Assembly (NCBI GenBank): GCA_019637155.1
Contig: JAHBWE010000027.1
Span: 1-64,000 of the forward strand
Source of the DNA: Labilithrix sp.
Lineage (GTDB): Bacteria; Myxococcota_A; Polyangia; Polyangiales; Polyangiaceae
DNA length: 64,000 bases
Direction of reading: 5' to 3'
Made by a program: the position numbers and the translations under genes. The notes beneath the pieces are model-generated. The model saw only the letters and a list, made by a program, of their open reading frames with translations, did not search any database and was not told the origin of the DNA. Shown one piece after another: positions 1 to 7,747 of the stretch (position 1 is the first letter of the stretch; each line of letters opens with the position of its first letter).

Positions 1-2361
1 CACCGGGGCCGGGGGAACGACTCCGCCCGGCGGCGGCGCGATCCCGCCCGTCGGGGGGAGCACCGGCGCGGAGGGCTGCGGCGCGGTCGCGTTCTGGAAC
101 GCGTCCCGCGCGGCGGTGAACGGACCCGCGACCGATCCCGCGCTCGAGCCCACCGGCGCGGTGCTCTTCGCGACCGGCTGCGGGTTCGTCGTCGAGATGA
201 TCGCGATGACGATGCCCGCGACGAGGAGCGCGACGGAGCACGACAGCGCGGCGACGACCCACATCGGCGGGCGGCGCTTGAAGCGCTGCGCCGTCATCGT
301 GCGGTTGTCGTTGTGCTGGATGCGCTGCACCGTCGGCGCCATGCGCGGGCCCATCATACCGACCTGCGTGATGGGGACGAAGTCGCCTTGCGGACCGGTC
401 GGCGCCTGCTGCTGCCGATAGATCGGCATCGCGTGCGTGTTGTAGTCGGCCTGCTGCTGCTGGTCGTACCCCGCCGGCGTCGTCATCCCGAGCGGGTTCG
501 GGTTCGAGCCCGGGATCTGGTCGTACCCGCCGCTGTGCATCTCGCCGGGATACGACGGCGAGTGCGAGAACGACGGCTGCGAAGGCGAGGCGTGCGCGAT
601 CGGCCCCGTCATCGCCGCGATGCGCTGGGCGTTCGGGCGCGGCGGCGTGGGCACCGGCCCCGGCGGCATCGGCGCGTTCGGGTTGCGCCCCGCCGCCGGC
701 GTCGGCGGCGGGTAGCCGGGACCGGCGTGGTTGGGCTCGCGCGAGTTGCCGACGATGGTCTGGTCCTGGTCCTCTTCGGCGAGCTCCTCGGCGTCGAGCA
801 CCTCGGCCGACGCGGCGCTGCGCGCAGGCGGCCGCCCTTGCTTCGGGCGATCGGCCTCCGAGATGTGCATCAACGTCGGCGGCTCGCTGAGCCCGCCGCG
901 GTACTGATCGCTCAGCGCGGAGCCCTGGATCGTGGGGCCGTCGCCGTCGGCCGGATGCGCGTCGTCGTCGAGGAGGCCCGCGCTGATCGGCGCGCCCGCG
1001 GCGGGGCGCGGCGCCGGCGGCGGGCGGCCGAACTTCGGCGGACCCGACGGCCCGCGCGGGGTGGTGAGCGAGTTCGCGGTCTCTTTGCCGTCGGCGGGGA
1101 GGATCTGCGGGCCCGGCGGAGGCATCTGTCCCCATCCGCCCGGCGGGGGCGCGCCTGCGGCGGGGGCCGGCGGCATGCCGGCGGCCGGTCTCGGCGGGCC
1201 GCCGGCGGCCGGCTTCGGCGGACCCGCGGGGCGCTCCTCCGAGTTCGTGTACTCGCCCGTCCCGAGCTTCGGCTTCGAGAGGAGCTGGTCGACGTTGATC
1301 GTCTGCGTGACCTCGGCCGCCCAGCGGAGGTGCGCCTCGCGCTTCTGGATGCGGTCCTGGAAGATCTGTTGCGTGTATGCTGCAACTTCATCGGACGCGA
1401 TGAAGAGGCCGCGCCGCATGAGGAGCGACTGCAGCGCGCGCGAGAGCTCGCGCGCGGTCTTGAAGCGCTCGCCGCGGTTCTTCGCGAGCGCCTTCATCAC
1501 GATCTTCTCGAGGTCGACGGGGTAGCCGCGGATGAGCGTCGACGGGCGCGGGACGTTGCACTCCTGCACCTTCGCGAGCGTGTCGAGATCGCTCTCCATG
1601 CGGAAGAGCCGCTGCCCGGTCGTGAGCTCCCACAAGACGACGCCGAGCGCGAAGATGTCGGTGCGGCGATCGATGGTCTCGCCGTGGACCTGCTCCGGGC
1701 TCATGTACGCGAGCTTGCCCTTGAGCGTGCCCGCGCGCGTGTGGCTCATGCGTGAGCTGAACTTCGCGATGCCGAAGTCGACGACCTTGGTGACGCCGTC
1801 GTACGTGACGAAGAGGTTGTGCGGGGTGACGTCGCGGTGGACGAGGCCGAGCTTCTCACCGTTCTTGCCGAGCAGCTCGTGCGCGGCGTGGAGGCCCTCC
1901 GCCGCATCGGCGATGACGCGGCACGCGATCTCCGGCGGCATCGCGGTGCCGAGCTCCTCGGTCCGCCGCATCACCTCGCGGAGCGGCTCGCCATGGAGGT
2001 ACTCCATCGCGATCCAGTACGTGTCCTCGTGCTTGCCGAGGTCGAACACCGTCGCGACGTTCGGGTGCGAGATGCGCGCGGCGACGCGCGCTTCGTCGAG
2101 GAACATCTGGACGAAGGAGTCGTCCTCGACGAGGTGGGTGTGGATCTTCTTGATCGCGACCCACTTCTGGAAGCCGCCGGGGCCGTCCATGCGTGCAAGG
2201 TGCACGCTCGCCATACCGCCGATGCCGATCTCGTCGACGACGCGGTAGCGCCCGAGGAAATAGGTGCCGCCGCTCTTGATGTCGGACATCGACGGGTTGC
2301 CCGGCCCGAGGGGCTGCGACGCGATCTCCGGCGGCGGTCTATGCGCGCGATCCTGCGGCAA
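1..2361 (-). CDS. Ser/Thr protein kinase (eukaryotic type), C-terminus beyond window
   Basis: Membrane-anchored Hanks-type kinase; the 3' end runs off the window start, leaving about 787 codons. The glycine loop is at residues 45-53 (GIGGMASV), the ATP lysine in VAIKKIH near residue 71, the catalytic loop HRDVTPHN at 175-182 and DFG at 195-197. A long Pro/Gly/Ala-rich linker (residues about 330-680) leads to one predicted membrane helix near residue 700 (WVVAALSCSVALLVAGIVIA), followed by a presumably periplasmic Pro-rich tail. I chose the TTG start at 2361 because GAGGAG lies about 8 nt upstream; an in-frame ATG at 2289 is the alternative. The upstream same-strand gene encodes a secreted TPR-like protein, a pairing repeated twice more in this window. 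The substrate is unknown. Confidence 0.93.
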   Translation of the reverse strand, partial: MPQDRAHRPPPEIASQPLGPGNPSMSDIKSGGTYFLGRYRVVDEIGIGGMASVHLARMDGPGGFQKWVAIKKIHTHLVEDDSFVQMFLDEARVAARISHPNVATVFDLGKHEDTYWIAMEYLHGEPLREVMRRTEELGTAMPPEIACRVIADAAEGLHAAHELLGKNGEKLGLVHRDVTPHNLFVTYDGVTKVVDFGIAKFSSRMSHTRAGTLKGKLAYMSPEQVHGETIDRRTDIFALGVVLWELTTGQRLFRMESDLDTLAKVQECNVPRPSTLIRGYPVDLEKIVMKALAKNRGERFKTARELSRALQSLLMRRGLFIASDEVAAYTQQIFQDRIQKREAHLRWAAEVTQTINVDQLLSKPKLGTGEYTNSEERPAGPPKPAAGGPPRPAAGMPPAPAAGAPPPGGWGQMPPPGPQILPADGKETANSLTTPRGPSGPPKFGRPPPAPRPAAGAPISAGLLDDDAHPADGDGPTIQGSALSDQYRGGLSEPPTLMHISEADRPKQGRPPARSAASAEVLDAEELAEEDQDQTIVGNSREPNHAGPGYPPPTPAAGRNPNAPMPPGPVPTPPRPNAQRIAAMTGPIAHASPSQPSFSHSPSYPGEMHSGGYDQIPGSNPNPLGMTTPAGYDQQQQADYNTHAMPIYRQQQAPTGPQGDFVPITQVGMMGPRMAPTVQRIQHNDNRTMTAQRFKRRPPMWVVAALSCSVALLVAGIVIAIISTTNPQPVAKSTAPVGSSAGSVAGPFTAARDAFQNATAPQPSAPVLPPTGGIAPPPGGVVPPAPV

Positions 2362-2417
2362 TTCGAGGGCTCCTCAGGTGGGATTGGACGGACGGGACGG
2401 AGGAAAAGTGTAAGCGG

Positions 2418-3368
2418 TCAGCGATCGTTCGTGCGCGGAGAGTCGATGTCGAGGTTTGCGGGCGGGCGCGTCCCGAAGAAGACCGCGCTCCCGACGCCGG
2501 CGAGGACGACCCCGCCGATGACGTAGGGCCACGGCGAGGACCAGAAGCCGCCGCCGCGACGGAGGTTCTGGTCGCCGCGCGGCGCCTGCGGGCCCTGCGC
2601 GGTGAAGCCCGAGCCCGTGCTCGCGGCCGGGCCGGTGGTGGACGAAGACGACGAAGAAGGACCGGTCGCGGGGCCGCCGCCCGTGCCGTACTCGGGAGGG
2701 ACGCGGACGCGCTCTTCGACTGACGCGATCCGGTTCTGGTGGTTGTCGAGCGCGTCGACGCGCACGACGATGCTCGCGCCCGGCAGCGTGACCTCGGGCC
2801 CGATCTCGAACTCCACGCTCTCGTCGGGCTTCGCGTCGAGCGAGATCTCCTTGCCGGTCGTCCCGTCCTTCGCGACGACGCCGATCTTCGCGACGATCGG
2901 CAGGTGTCCTTTGTCGAGCGTGGCCGTGACCTTGAACGGCTTTCCGGATGCGGTCTCCTTCACCGTCTTGATGCCGAGCTGGATGCTTCCGATCTTCGCG
3001 GTGTCCCGCTTCGCCTTCTCGGCGTAGGGCGCGGAGCGGCTCCGTCCTTCGGGCGGCAGCGTGAACGTCGCGTCGATGATCGACGCCGCCTTGAACGCCG
3101 CGATCGCCTGGTCCTTCTTGCCGAGCGCCGCGCGGATCGCGCCGAGCCGCACGTATCCCTCGAGCACCTCGGGCGGTGCGAGCCCACCTTTCTCGAGCGC
3201 CTCGCGATAGAGCGGCTCCGCCGTCTCGAGCGAGCCGCGGTCCCACGCGGCCCGCGCCGCGCGCAGCGCAGGCCCACCCGCCGCGTTGTCCTCCGCGAAC
3301 GCAGAGCTCGCCAGCGCCATGCAGAGCATGAACGACACGACGAACCGGGCGAGCGACGAAACGCGCAA
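2418..3368 (-). CDS. Secreted TPR-like protein with C-terminal membrane helix
   Basis: 316 aa. An N-terminal signal peptide (residues 1-25, ending ASSAFA) is followed by a helical TPR-like region (about 30-100: repeated A-E-P-L/A-I-A-A-F patterns) that resembles bacterial TPR adaptor repeats. A beta-rich middle (about 105-215, conserved style VTATLDKGHLPIVAKIGVV) follows, then a Ser/Gly-rich linker and a membrane helix near residues 280-300 (WPYVIGGVVLAGVGSAVFF). It lies 56 bp upstream of the kinase on the same strand, so co-transcription is likely. The general build (signal peptide, TPR, beta domain, C-terminal helix) matches the kinase partners at 53970 and 63240. No enzymatic motif is visible; a role as an envelope sensor or kinase partner is inference. 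Confidence 0.8.
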   Translation of the reverse strand: MRVSSLARFVVSFMLCMALASSAFAEDNAAGGPALRAARAAWDRGSLETAEPLYREALEKGGLAPPEVLEGYVRLGAIRAALGKKDQAIAAFKAASIIDATFTLPPEGRSRSAPYAEKAKRDTAKIGSIQLGIKTVKETASGKPFKVTATLDKGHLPIVAKIGVVAKDGTTGKEISLDAKPDESVEFEIGPEVTLPGASIVVRVDALDNHQNRIASVEERVRVPPEYGTGGGPATGPSSSSSSTTGPAASTGSGFTAQGPQAPRGDQNLRRGGGFWSSPWPYVIGGVVLAGVGSAVFFGTRPPANLDIDSPRTNDR

Positions 3369-3433
3369 TATCTAGAAACGCTATCGCGCCGTAGCAAGAC
3401 CGCGCAAGGAGCGGGGTTAGTACTCAACTCAAC

Positions 3434-3535
3434 TCAACGTCGGGGCTTCGCCCCGACACCCCACCCCAGACACGGCCCTCGCGCTGCGCGCTCGGGGCGC
3501 TTCGCGCCCGCTTGCGCGGCCGCTTCTGGGGCCCC
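3434..3535 (-). repeat. Structured interspersed element, copy A
   Basis: A GC-rich element of about 105 bp, read on the minus strand from GGGGCCCC to CGACGTTGA. Outer stem CCCCAGA (3464-3470) pairs with TCTGGGG (3525-3531); an inner hairpin GGGCGC-TTC-GCGCCC lies between them. The terminal hairpin GTCGGGGC-TTC-GCCCCGAC occupies 3439-3457. Its 3' end points at the TPR-protein gene, which starts 66 bp further on. Full copies are at 3637, 16198, 19637 and 52892, with a remnant at 53797. No ORF of its own is convincing. Confidence 0.85.
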
Positions 3536-3636
3536 GTTGGGGGCTCACATCGGGTGTTGCCCGACACGCACCCCCGACACTCACCCCCACAGGCCACAAG
3601 GACATGCCGCCTCCGGGTGGCCCCCGGGTGGCCCCC

Positions 3637-3745
3637 GGGGCCCCGCGACCGCGGCCGCTTAAGCGGTTGCGAAGCAACCCGAGCGCGCAGCGCGAGGGCC
3701 GTGGTCGCGGGGTGGGGGTGTCGGGGGCGAAGCCCCCGACGTTGA
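3637..3745 (+). repeat. Structured interspersed element, copy B
   Basis: Same element in opposite orientation, head-to-head with copy A across about 100 bp. The outer stem here is CCCCGCGACC (3641-3650) with GGTCGCGGGG (3703-3712), a different sequence from copy A but still complementary. The inner hairpin is GGTTGC-GAA-GCAACC (3665-3679); a CCGCTTAAGCGG palindrome precedes it. The terminal hairpin GTCGGGGGC-GAA-GCCCCCGAC is at 3720-3740. A minisatellite begins about 30 bp after its 3' end. Confidence 0.87.
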
Positions 3746-3771
3746 GTGCCTTACTTACAGATCACCCTATA

Positions 3772-4003
3772 CCTCGCACGTCACCGGAATACCCCGCACG
3801 TCACCGGAATACCCTCGCACGTCACCGGAATACCCCGCACGTCACCGGAATACCCCGCACGTCACCGGAATACCCGCACGTCACGGAAAATACCCCGCAC
3901 GTCACGGAAATACCCCGCACGTCACGGAAATACCCCGCACGTCACGGGATACCGCACGCACCCGCACGTCACGGAACACCCCGCACCCGCACGTCACGGG
4001 AAC
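3772..4003. repeat. 20-bp tandem repeat (minisatellite), 11 units
   Basis: The octamer GCACGTCA recurs 11 times at 3776, 3796, 3817, 3837, 3857, 3876, 3897, 3917, 3937, 3964 and 3989, giving a period of 19-21 bp that loosens at the end. Early units read GCACGTCACCGGAATACCCC; later units drift to GTCACGGAAATACC. There are no unique spacers, so it is not a CRISPR array. The final unit contains the TGA stop (3994-3996, minus strand) of the neighbouring lipoprotein gene, so the array has abutted or replaced that gene's 3' end. Confidence 0.92.
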
Positions 4004-4767
4004 GGCTGCGCTGGGCGGCCGCGTTCGAAGTAGAACGAGAACACGCCGCGGAGGTGGCCGCGGCAGGGTGGGGGAGGGCCTTCGCCGCCTGGTTGCGCGT
4101 CGCGGGGGTCGGCGAGGTAGATGTCGAAGCAGCCGGCGTTCAGGCGCTCGGCGGCGACCTCCTCCTCGAGGCGGCCGTTCGCGAGGCTCGTGAAGGCGAT
4201 GAAGCTGCGGCCGCTGCCGAGGCCGCCGGGCGCCATCTTGTCCGGGGCGCAGCCCTGGGCCGGGTCGGCGCCCATCATCTCCTTCACCGTGCAGGTCCCG
4301 TCGCTCGGGAGCGTCACCTCGTCCACCGCGTTGAGCGTGACGGTCTGCGTCTTGCAGCTTCGCTGCAAATAAAGTGAAAACGCGACAATCGCGGGATCCG
4401 GGTCAGGCGTGACAGGCGTCCCCGCGGGCGTGACCTCGGCGGGGATGTCGACGCGGAGGGTCTCGCCATAGCGGCCCTCGAAGCCGCGGCCGTCGGGCCT
4501 GATCTTCTTGATGTCGTTCACCTGGATCGAGATGCCGTCGGAGAAGTTCTGGAAGTCCGAGCCGCGCTGGATGCGGAGCGTGAGGCTCGTCTCGCGGTAC
4601 GGCACCGCGGCGAAGAAGTCCGGCTCGAGGTCGAACGAGCCGTTCCAGCACTCGGGGATGTTGAGCGTGCCCTGGATGCTGCCGGCGCCGTCGCCTTGCG
4701 AGCACGCGGGCGCGCTCGCGGCGAGCGCGGCGAGGACGACGGCGGCGCTGGCGAATCGCCGGAGCAC
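3994..4767 (-). CDS. Putative lipoprotein of unknown function
   Basis: 257 aa. The N-terminus MLRRFASAAVVLAALAASAPACSQ is a lipoprotein signal with Cys near residue 22. The mature part is beta-rich with scattered cysteines (CWNG, CKTQT, CTVKE, GCAP, GCFD, PPCRG) and no recognised domain; the pattern SLTLRIQRGSDFQNFSDG suggests a beta-sandwich. The stop codon falls inside the 20-bp tandem array, so the last residues (RPAQPFP) may be recently altered. mnmA lies 9 bp upstream on the same strand, so the two may be co-transcribed. The function is unknown. Confidence 0.75.
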   Translation of the reverse strand: MLRRFASAAVVLAALAASAPACSQGDGAGSIQGTLNIPECWNGSFDLEPDFFAAVPYRETSLTLRIQRGSDFQNFSDGISIQVNDIKKIRPDGRGFEGRYGETLRVDIPAEVTPAGTPVTPDPDPAIVAFSLYLQRSCKTQTVTLNAVDEVTLPSDGTCTVKEMMGADPAQGCAPDKMAPGGLGSGRSFIAFTSLANGRLEEEVAAERLNAGCFDIYLADPRDAQPGGEGPPPPCRGHLRGVFSFYFERGRPAQPFP

Positions 4768-4776
4768 GAGCCCACG

Positions 4777-5838
4777 CTAGCAGATGCGCGCGCCGCCGAG
4801 GACGCGGTCGCCGTCGTAGAAGACGGCCACCTGGCCGCGCGACACCGCGCGCACCGGCTCGTGGAACGCGATCGCGTCGGCGGAGACGTGGCCGGACGCC
4901 CCTTCGTGCCGGTAGCGCACGCGGATCCGCGCCTCGCGCGGCAGCTCCACCCCCGGCGCGACGACGACGTCCTCGATCCGAGCGCTCGTCGCGGCGAGGT
5001 CGTCTTCGTCGCCGAGGTGCACCGTCGCGGTCGCAGGATCGATCGCGGTCACGAACGCCGGCCTGCCCAGCGCGACGCCGAGCCCCTTCCGCTGCCCGAC
5101 CGTGAAGCGGTGCACGCCGTCGTGCATCCCGACGCGCCGGCCGTCGCGATCGACGATCGGCCCCGGCCGGAGCCGCGGCTTCGCCCGCTCTTCCACGAAG
5201 GTGGCGTACGCGCCCGCGCCCGCGCCGACGAAGCAGAGCTCCTGGCTCTCGCCCTTCGTCGCGCCCGGGACCTTGCGCGCGAGCGCCTCCGCCCGCACCT
5301 CCGCCTTCGTGCTCTCGCCGAGCGGGAACACGAGCCGCTCGAGGTGAGGGAGCGTCGTCGCGTAGAGAAAGTAGCTCTGGTCCTTCGTGCCGTCGTGTCC
5401 CTCGCGGATGAAGGGCACGCCGTCGTCGGTGCGCCCCATCCGCGCGTAGTGGCCGGTCGCGACGCGCGCGGCGCCGAGCCGATCCGCGAGCGCGACGAGC
5501 TCCGCGATCTTCACCCCGCGGTTGCACGCGGCGCACGGGCTCGGCGTCTCGCCCGCGACGTACGCATCGACGAACGGCTCCACCACCGTGCGCGCGAAGA
5601 GCTCGCGGCGATCGAAGGTGTAGTGCGGGATGCCGAGCGCGTCGGCGGTGCGCCGCGCGTCGTACTGGTCCTCCGGCGCGCAGCAGCGCCCGTGCGATCC
5701 CGCGCCCGTCTCGGGGTAGTCCCAGAGGTGGAGCGTGACTCCGACGACCTCGTGCCCCGCGTCGACGAGGCGCGCGGCGGCGACGGCGGAGTCGACTCCG
5801 CCGCTCATCGCCACGATCACGCGCTCCTTCGCCGCCAT
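4777..5838 (-). CDS. mnmA: tRNA-uridine 2-sulfurtransferase MnmA
   Basis: 353 aa, normal length for the family. It makes 2-thiouridine at wobble U34 of Lys, Glu and Gln tRNAs, activating the base with ATP and using persulfide sulfur. The PP-loop SGGVDS sits at residues 11-16. The catalytic cysteine pair is in PCAACN and in ELCFVG, and the family motifs ATGHYA, KDQSYFL and GESTKAEVR are present. The ATG at 5838 begins MAAKERVIVAMSGGVDS; an upstream in-frame ATG at 5868 adds ten atypical residues. It is followed at 9 bp by the lipoprotein gene. Identification is firm. Confidence 0.96.
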   Translation of the reverse strand: MAAKERVIVAMSGGVDSAVAAARLVDAGHEVVGVTLHLWDYPETGAGSHGRCCAPEDQYDARRTADALGIPHYTFDRRELFARTVVEPFVDAYVAGETPSPCAACNRGVKIAELVALADRLGAARVATGHYARMGRTDDGVPFIREGHDGTKDQSYFLYATTLPHLERLVFPLGESTKAEVRAEALARKVPGATKGESQELCFVGAGAGAYATFVEERAKPRLRPGPIVDRDGRRVGMHDGVHRFTVGQRKGLGVALGRPAFVTAIDPATATVHLGDEDDLAATSARIEDVVVAPGVELPREARIRVRYRHEGASGHVSADAIAFHEPVRAVSRGQVAVFYDGDRVLGGARIC

Positions 5839-5878
5839 GGCGCGAGAACCTAATGGCGCGCGGCGCAAGAAGGAAGCG

Positions 5879-6211
5879 CTACTGCCCCTGCAGCACCGTC
5901 TTCACGCCGTTCGTGGCGCGGTCGACGAGCTTCGCCGAGAGGTCGACCGCCTCGCTGTAGCGGTAGACGCCGGCCTGGAGCGCGAGGAGCTCGACGTTGC
6001 CGAGCTCCTTGCCGCTCCCGACCGCCTTCTCGACGAGCTTCTCGCCGCGATCGCACTCGCGGCCGAGGCCGGCGAGGACCCGCGCGAACGGGGACGGCTC
6101 CGCCGGCGGCGCGGCGCGCTCCGCGTGCTCGGGTCGCTTGCCGTGGCCGTGGTGCGCGAGCTCGACGTCGAAGCCACCGTCCCGCAGCGCGCTCGCTCCG
6201 ATGATCCGCAT
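5879..6211 (-). CDS. Type III secretion inner-rod-like protein (SctI/YscI/HrpB family)
   Basis: 110 aa. The C-terminal 40 residues (NVELLALQAGVYRYSEAVDL then SAKLVDRATNGVKTVLQ) match the hallmark of T3SS inner-rod proteins: LL-LQ, an amphipathic helix, and K-V/T-x-G-x-x-T-L-x-Q at the extreme C-terminus. The N-terminal half is polar and Pro/His-rich, as is common before the rod helix. No clear Shine-Dalgarno precedes the ATG. It lies 47 bp downstream of a FliA-like sigma gene on the same strand, consistent with an operon. No other T3SS structural gene is present in the window, so it is an orphan here. Family assignment is by motif memory and moderately sure. Confidence 0.6.
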   Translation of the reverse strand: MRIIGASALRDGGFDVELAHHGHGKRPEHAERAAPPAEPSPFARVLAGLGRECDRGEKLVEKAVGSGKELGNVELLALQAGVYRYSEAVDLSAKLVDRATNGVKTVLQGQ

Positions 6212-6258
6212 GGAGAGGGGGGTCGGCCTCGGCCCGCCCGCGGTTGCGCGCTTTTTCG

Positions 6259-6948
6259 CTACTCGATGCGGGCGCGCTTCATCGCCCGGGCCAGCCCCTC
6301 GATCGCGCGGGCGTGGAGGCGGCAGCCCCACGACTTCGACAGGCCGATCTCGCGCGCGGCCTCGTCGATCGTGATCTCGTCGAAGTAGATCCGCTTGAGG
6401 AGGGTCCGCTCCTGATCGGGCCGCTCCTCCATCGCCGCCTTCAGCTTCTCGATCATCTCGGCGTACGAGACGTTCGACTCGGGGCTGTGGTCCGCGTCCT
6501 TCGCGTGCTCGAGCGCCTCGCTGCGGCGCATCGCGAGGAAGCCGACCGCGGCCGCCATCGCGGCGGTGGCGAGCTGATCGCCGAGCGCCTTGTCCGCCGC
6601 TTCGGGCGAGCGCGGCGGCGCGGCCGCTTGCTCCTCGAGCGCCGCCTCGTGCACGCGGTCGGCGGCCTGGACGGCGCGGAGCTTGCGATAGACGCGCTTC
6701 GGCAGGCTCCCGGTCTGGCGCATCGCGTCCACCATCCCGCCGCGGATGCGGAGGGCGGCCCACTTCCTGAAGGGAATGCCGCGATCGGGATCGAACGAGC
6801 GCGCCGCGTGGAGGAGCGTCTCGCGGCCTTGCGAGACGAGGTCCTCGTACTGCATTTGCCCTCCGAACTGGCGGCGCATCCCACGCGCGATCGCGTCGAC
6901 GACCGGCATGCCCTCCTCGATGCGCGCGATGACGTCGGGCGTGTCCAT
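6259..6948 (-). CDS. RNA polymerase sigma factor, FliA/WhiG-like (sigma-70 group 3)
   Basis: 229 aa from ATG 6948; an alternative ATG at 6972 adds eight residues. Region 2 is evident: YEDLVSQGRETLLHAARSFD, then FRKWAALRIRGGMVDAMRQ, the classic sigma-28 box with R-x-RG-x-x-DA-R. A region 3-like stretch follows, and region 4 is the helix-turn-helix at the end (ITIDEAAREIGLSKSWGCRLHARAIEGLARAM). Group 3 sigmas usually control flagella, sporulation or type III secretion. No anti-sigma gene is adjacent. The downstream SctI-like gene hints that the sigma serves a T3SS regulon; that link is inference. Confidence 0.88.
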   Translation of the reverse strand: MDTPDVIARIEEGMPVVDAIARGMRRQFGGQMQYEDLVSQGRETLLHAARSFDPDRGIPFRKWAALRIRGGMVDAMRQTGSLPKRVYRKLRAVQAADRVHEAALEEQAAAPPRSPEAADKALGDQLATAAMAAAVGFLAMRRSEALEHAKDADHSPESNVSYAEMIEKLKAAMEERPDQERTLLKRIYFDEITIDEAAREIGLSKSWGCRLHARAIEGLARAMKRARIE

Positions 6949-7054
6949 CTCGAACCCTGAGGTTATCCACAATCCCGGAAGACGACCGTGAGAGTCAAGG
7001 CACGTCGAGTCTTCCCATCGCTCGCGTGAATGGTATGGGTGCTCCTCCTCGTCG

Positions 7055-7735
7055 ATGAGCGATCATCAGAAGCCGAGCGACCGAGACGTGACGTCGGTGC
7101 GGATCGCCGCGAGCGAGCGCGCGAGCTCCATCGATCCGCGCGCGCATCAGGCGTGGCGGACGTGGCTCGCCGCGCTGGCGAAGGACGCCGACGCCGTGAC
7201 CGCGGCCGCGCTCGCGTACGAGTCGCTCGACGCCGACGGCCGGAGCGCGTGGCTCGACGCGCTCGATCACGACGCGCCCGACGTCGAGGTGCCGAAGATC
7301 GCGCTCTACGCGCCCCTGCTCGGGGTGGAGGAGGACGACGAGCGCCGCGCCCGCATCGTGCTCAACGTCGTCGGCGCGGCGCGGAAGAGCACGCCGCCGC
7401 GCGCGTGGGTGGGGCGGCGCGGCGAGGACCGCGTCTGCCTCGTCGTGACGCCGCTCTACCTCGATTTCGTCGAAATCCTCTGCTGCCGCTACGACCCCGA
7501 CGTCGGCGTCCGCGACGCGTGGCACAAGTGGCTCGCGCACACGTCCGACGTCGCGAAGCACGGCGCCGAGGTCGGCGCACAAGAGGAGGCGCTGCTCCCC
7601 GAGGTCGTCGAGGAGCTCGCGCACGCGGTGGTGGCCGATCGCCGCGCGGGCCGGAACGCGCCGCCCTCCCTCGTCCGCTACATGGACCTCTTCGCGCCCG
7701 ATCTCGCGCACCCCGCCCGCTCCGAAGACGAGTAA
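7055..7735 (+). CDS. Hypothetical protein, no recognised domain
   Basis: 226 aa, acidic, soluble, without a signal peptide. The ATG (MSDHQKPSDRD) starts about 107 bp from the divergent sigma gene. Repeated helical Ala/Leu/Asp-rich segments dominate (WRTWLAALAKDADAVTAAAL, ESLDADGRSAWLDAL), followed by a more conserved-looking centre (RVCLVVTPLYLDFVEILCCR) with paired cysteines. It ends 12 bp before the next gene, so it likely heads a transcription unit with 7748 and 8401. No function assigned. Confidence 0.7.
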   Translation: MSDHQKPSDRDVTSVRIAASERASSIDPRAHQAWRTWLAALAKDADAVTAAALAYESLDADGRSAWLDALDHDAPDVEVPKIALYAPLLGVEEDDERRARIVLNVVGAARKSTPPRAWVGRRGEDRVCLVVTPLYLDFVEILCCRYDPDVGVRDAWHKWLAHTSDVAKHGAEVGAQEEALLPEVVEELAHAVVADRRAGRNAPPSLVRYMDLFAPDLAHPARSEDE

Positions 7736-7747
7736 GATCCGTCCGCG

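Noticed and set aside
3772-4003. Possible CRISPR array
   Set aside because: Repeats follow each other without unique spacers, the unit is about 20 bp and no cas gene is present.
3746-4033. Small open frame through the minisatellite
   Set aside because: The product is only the repeat in translation and no start or composition signal supports it.
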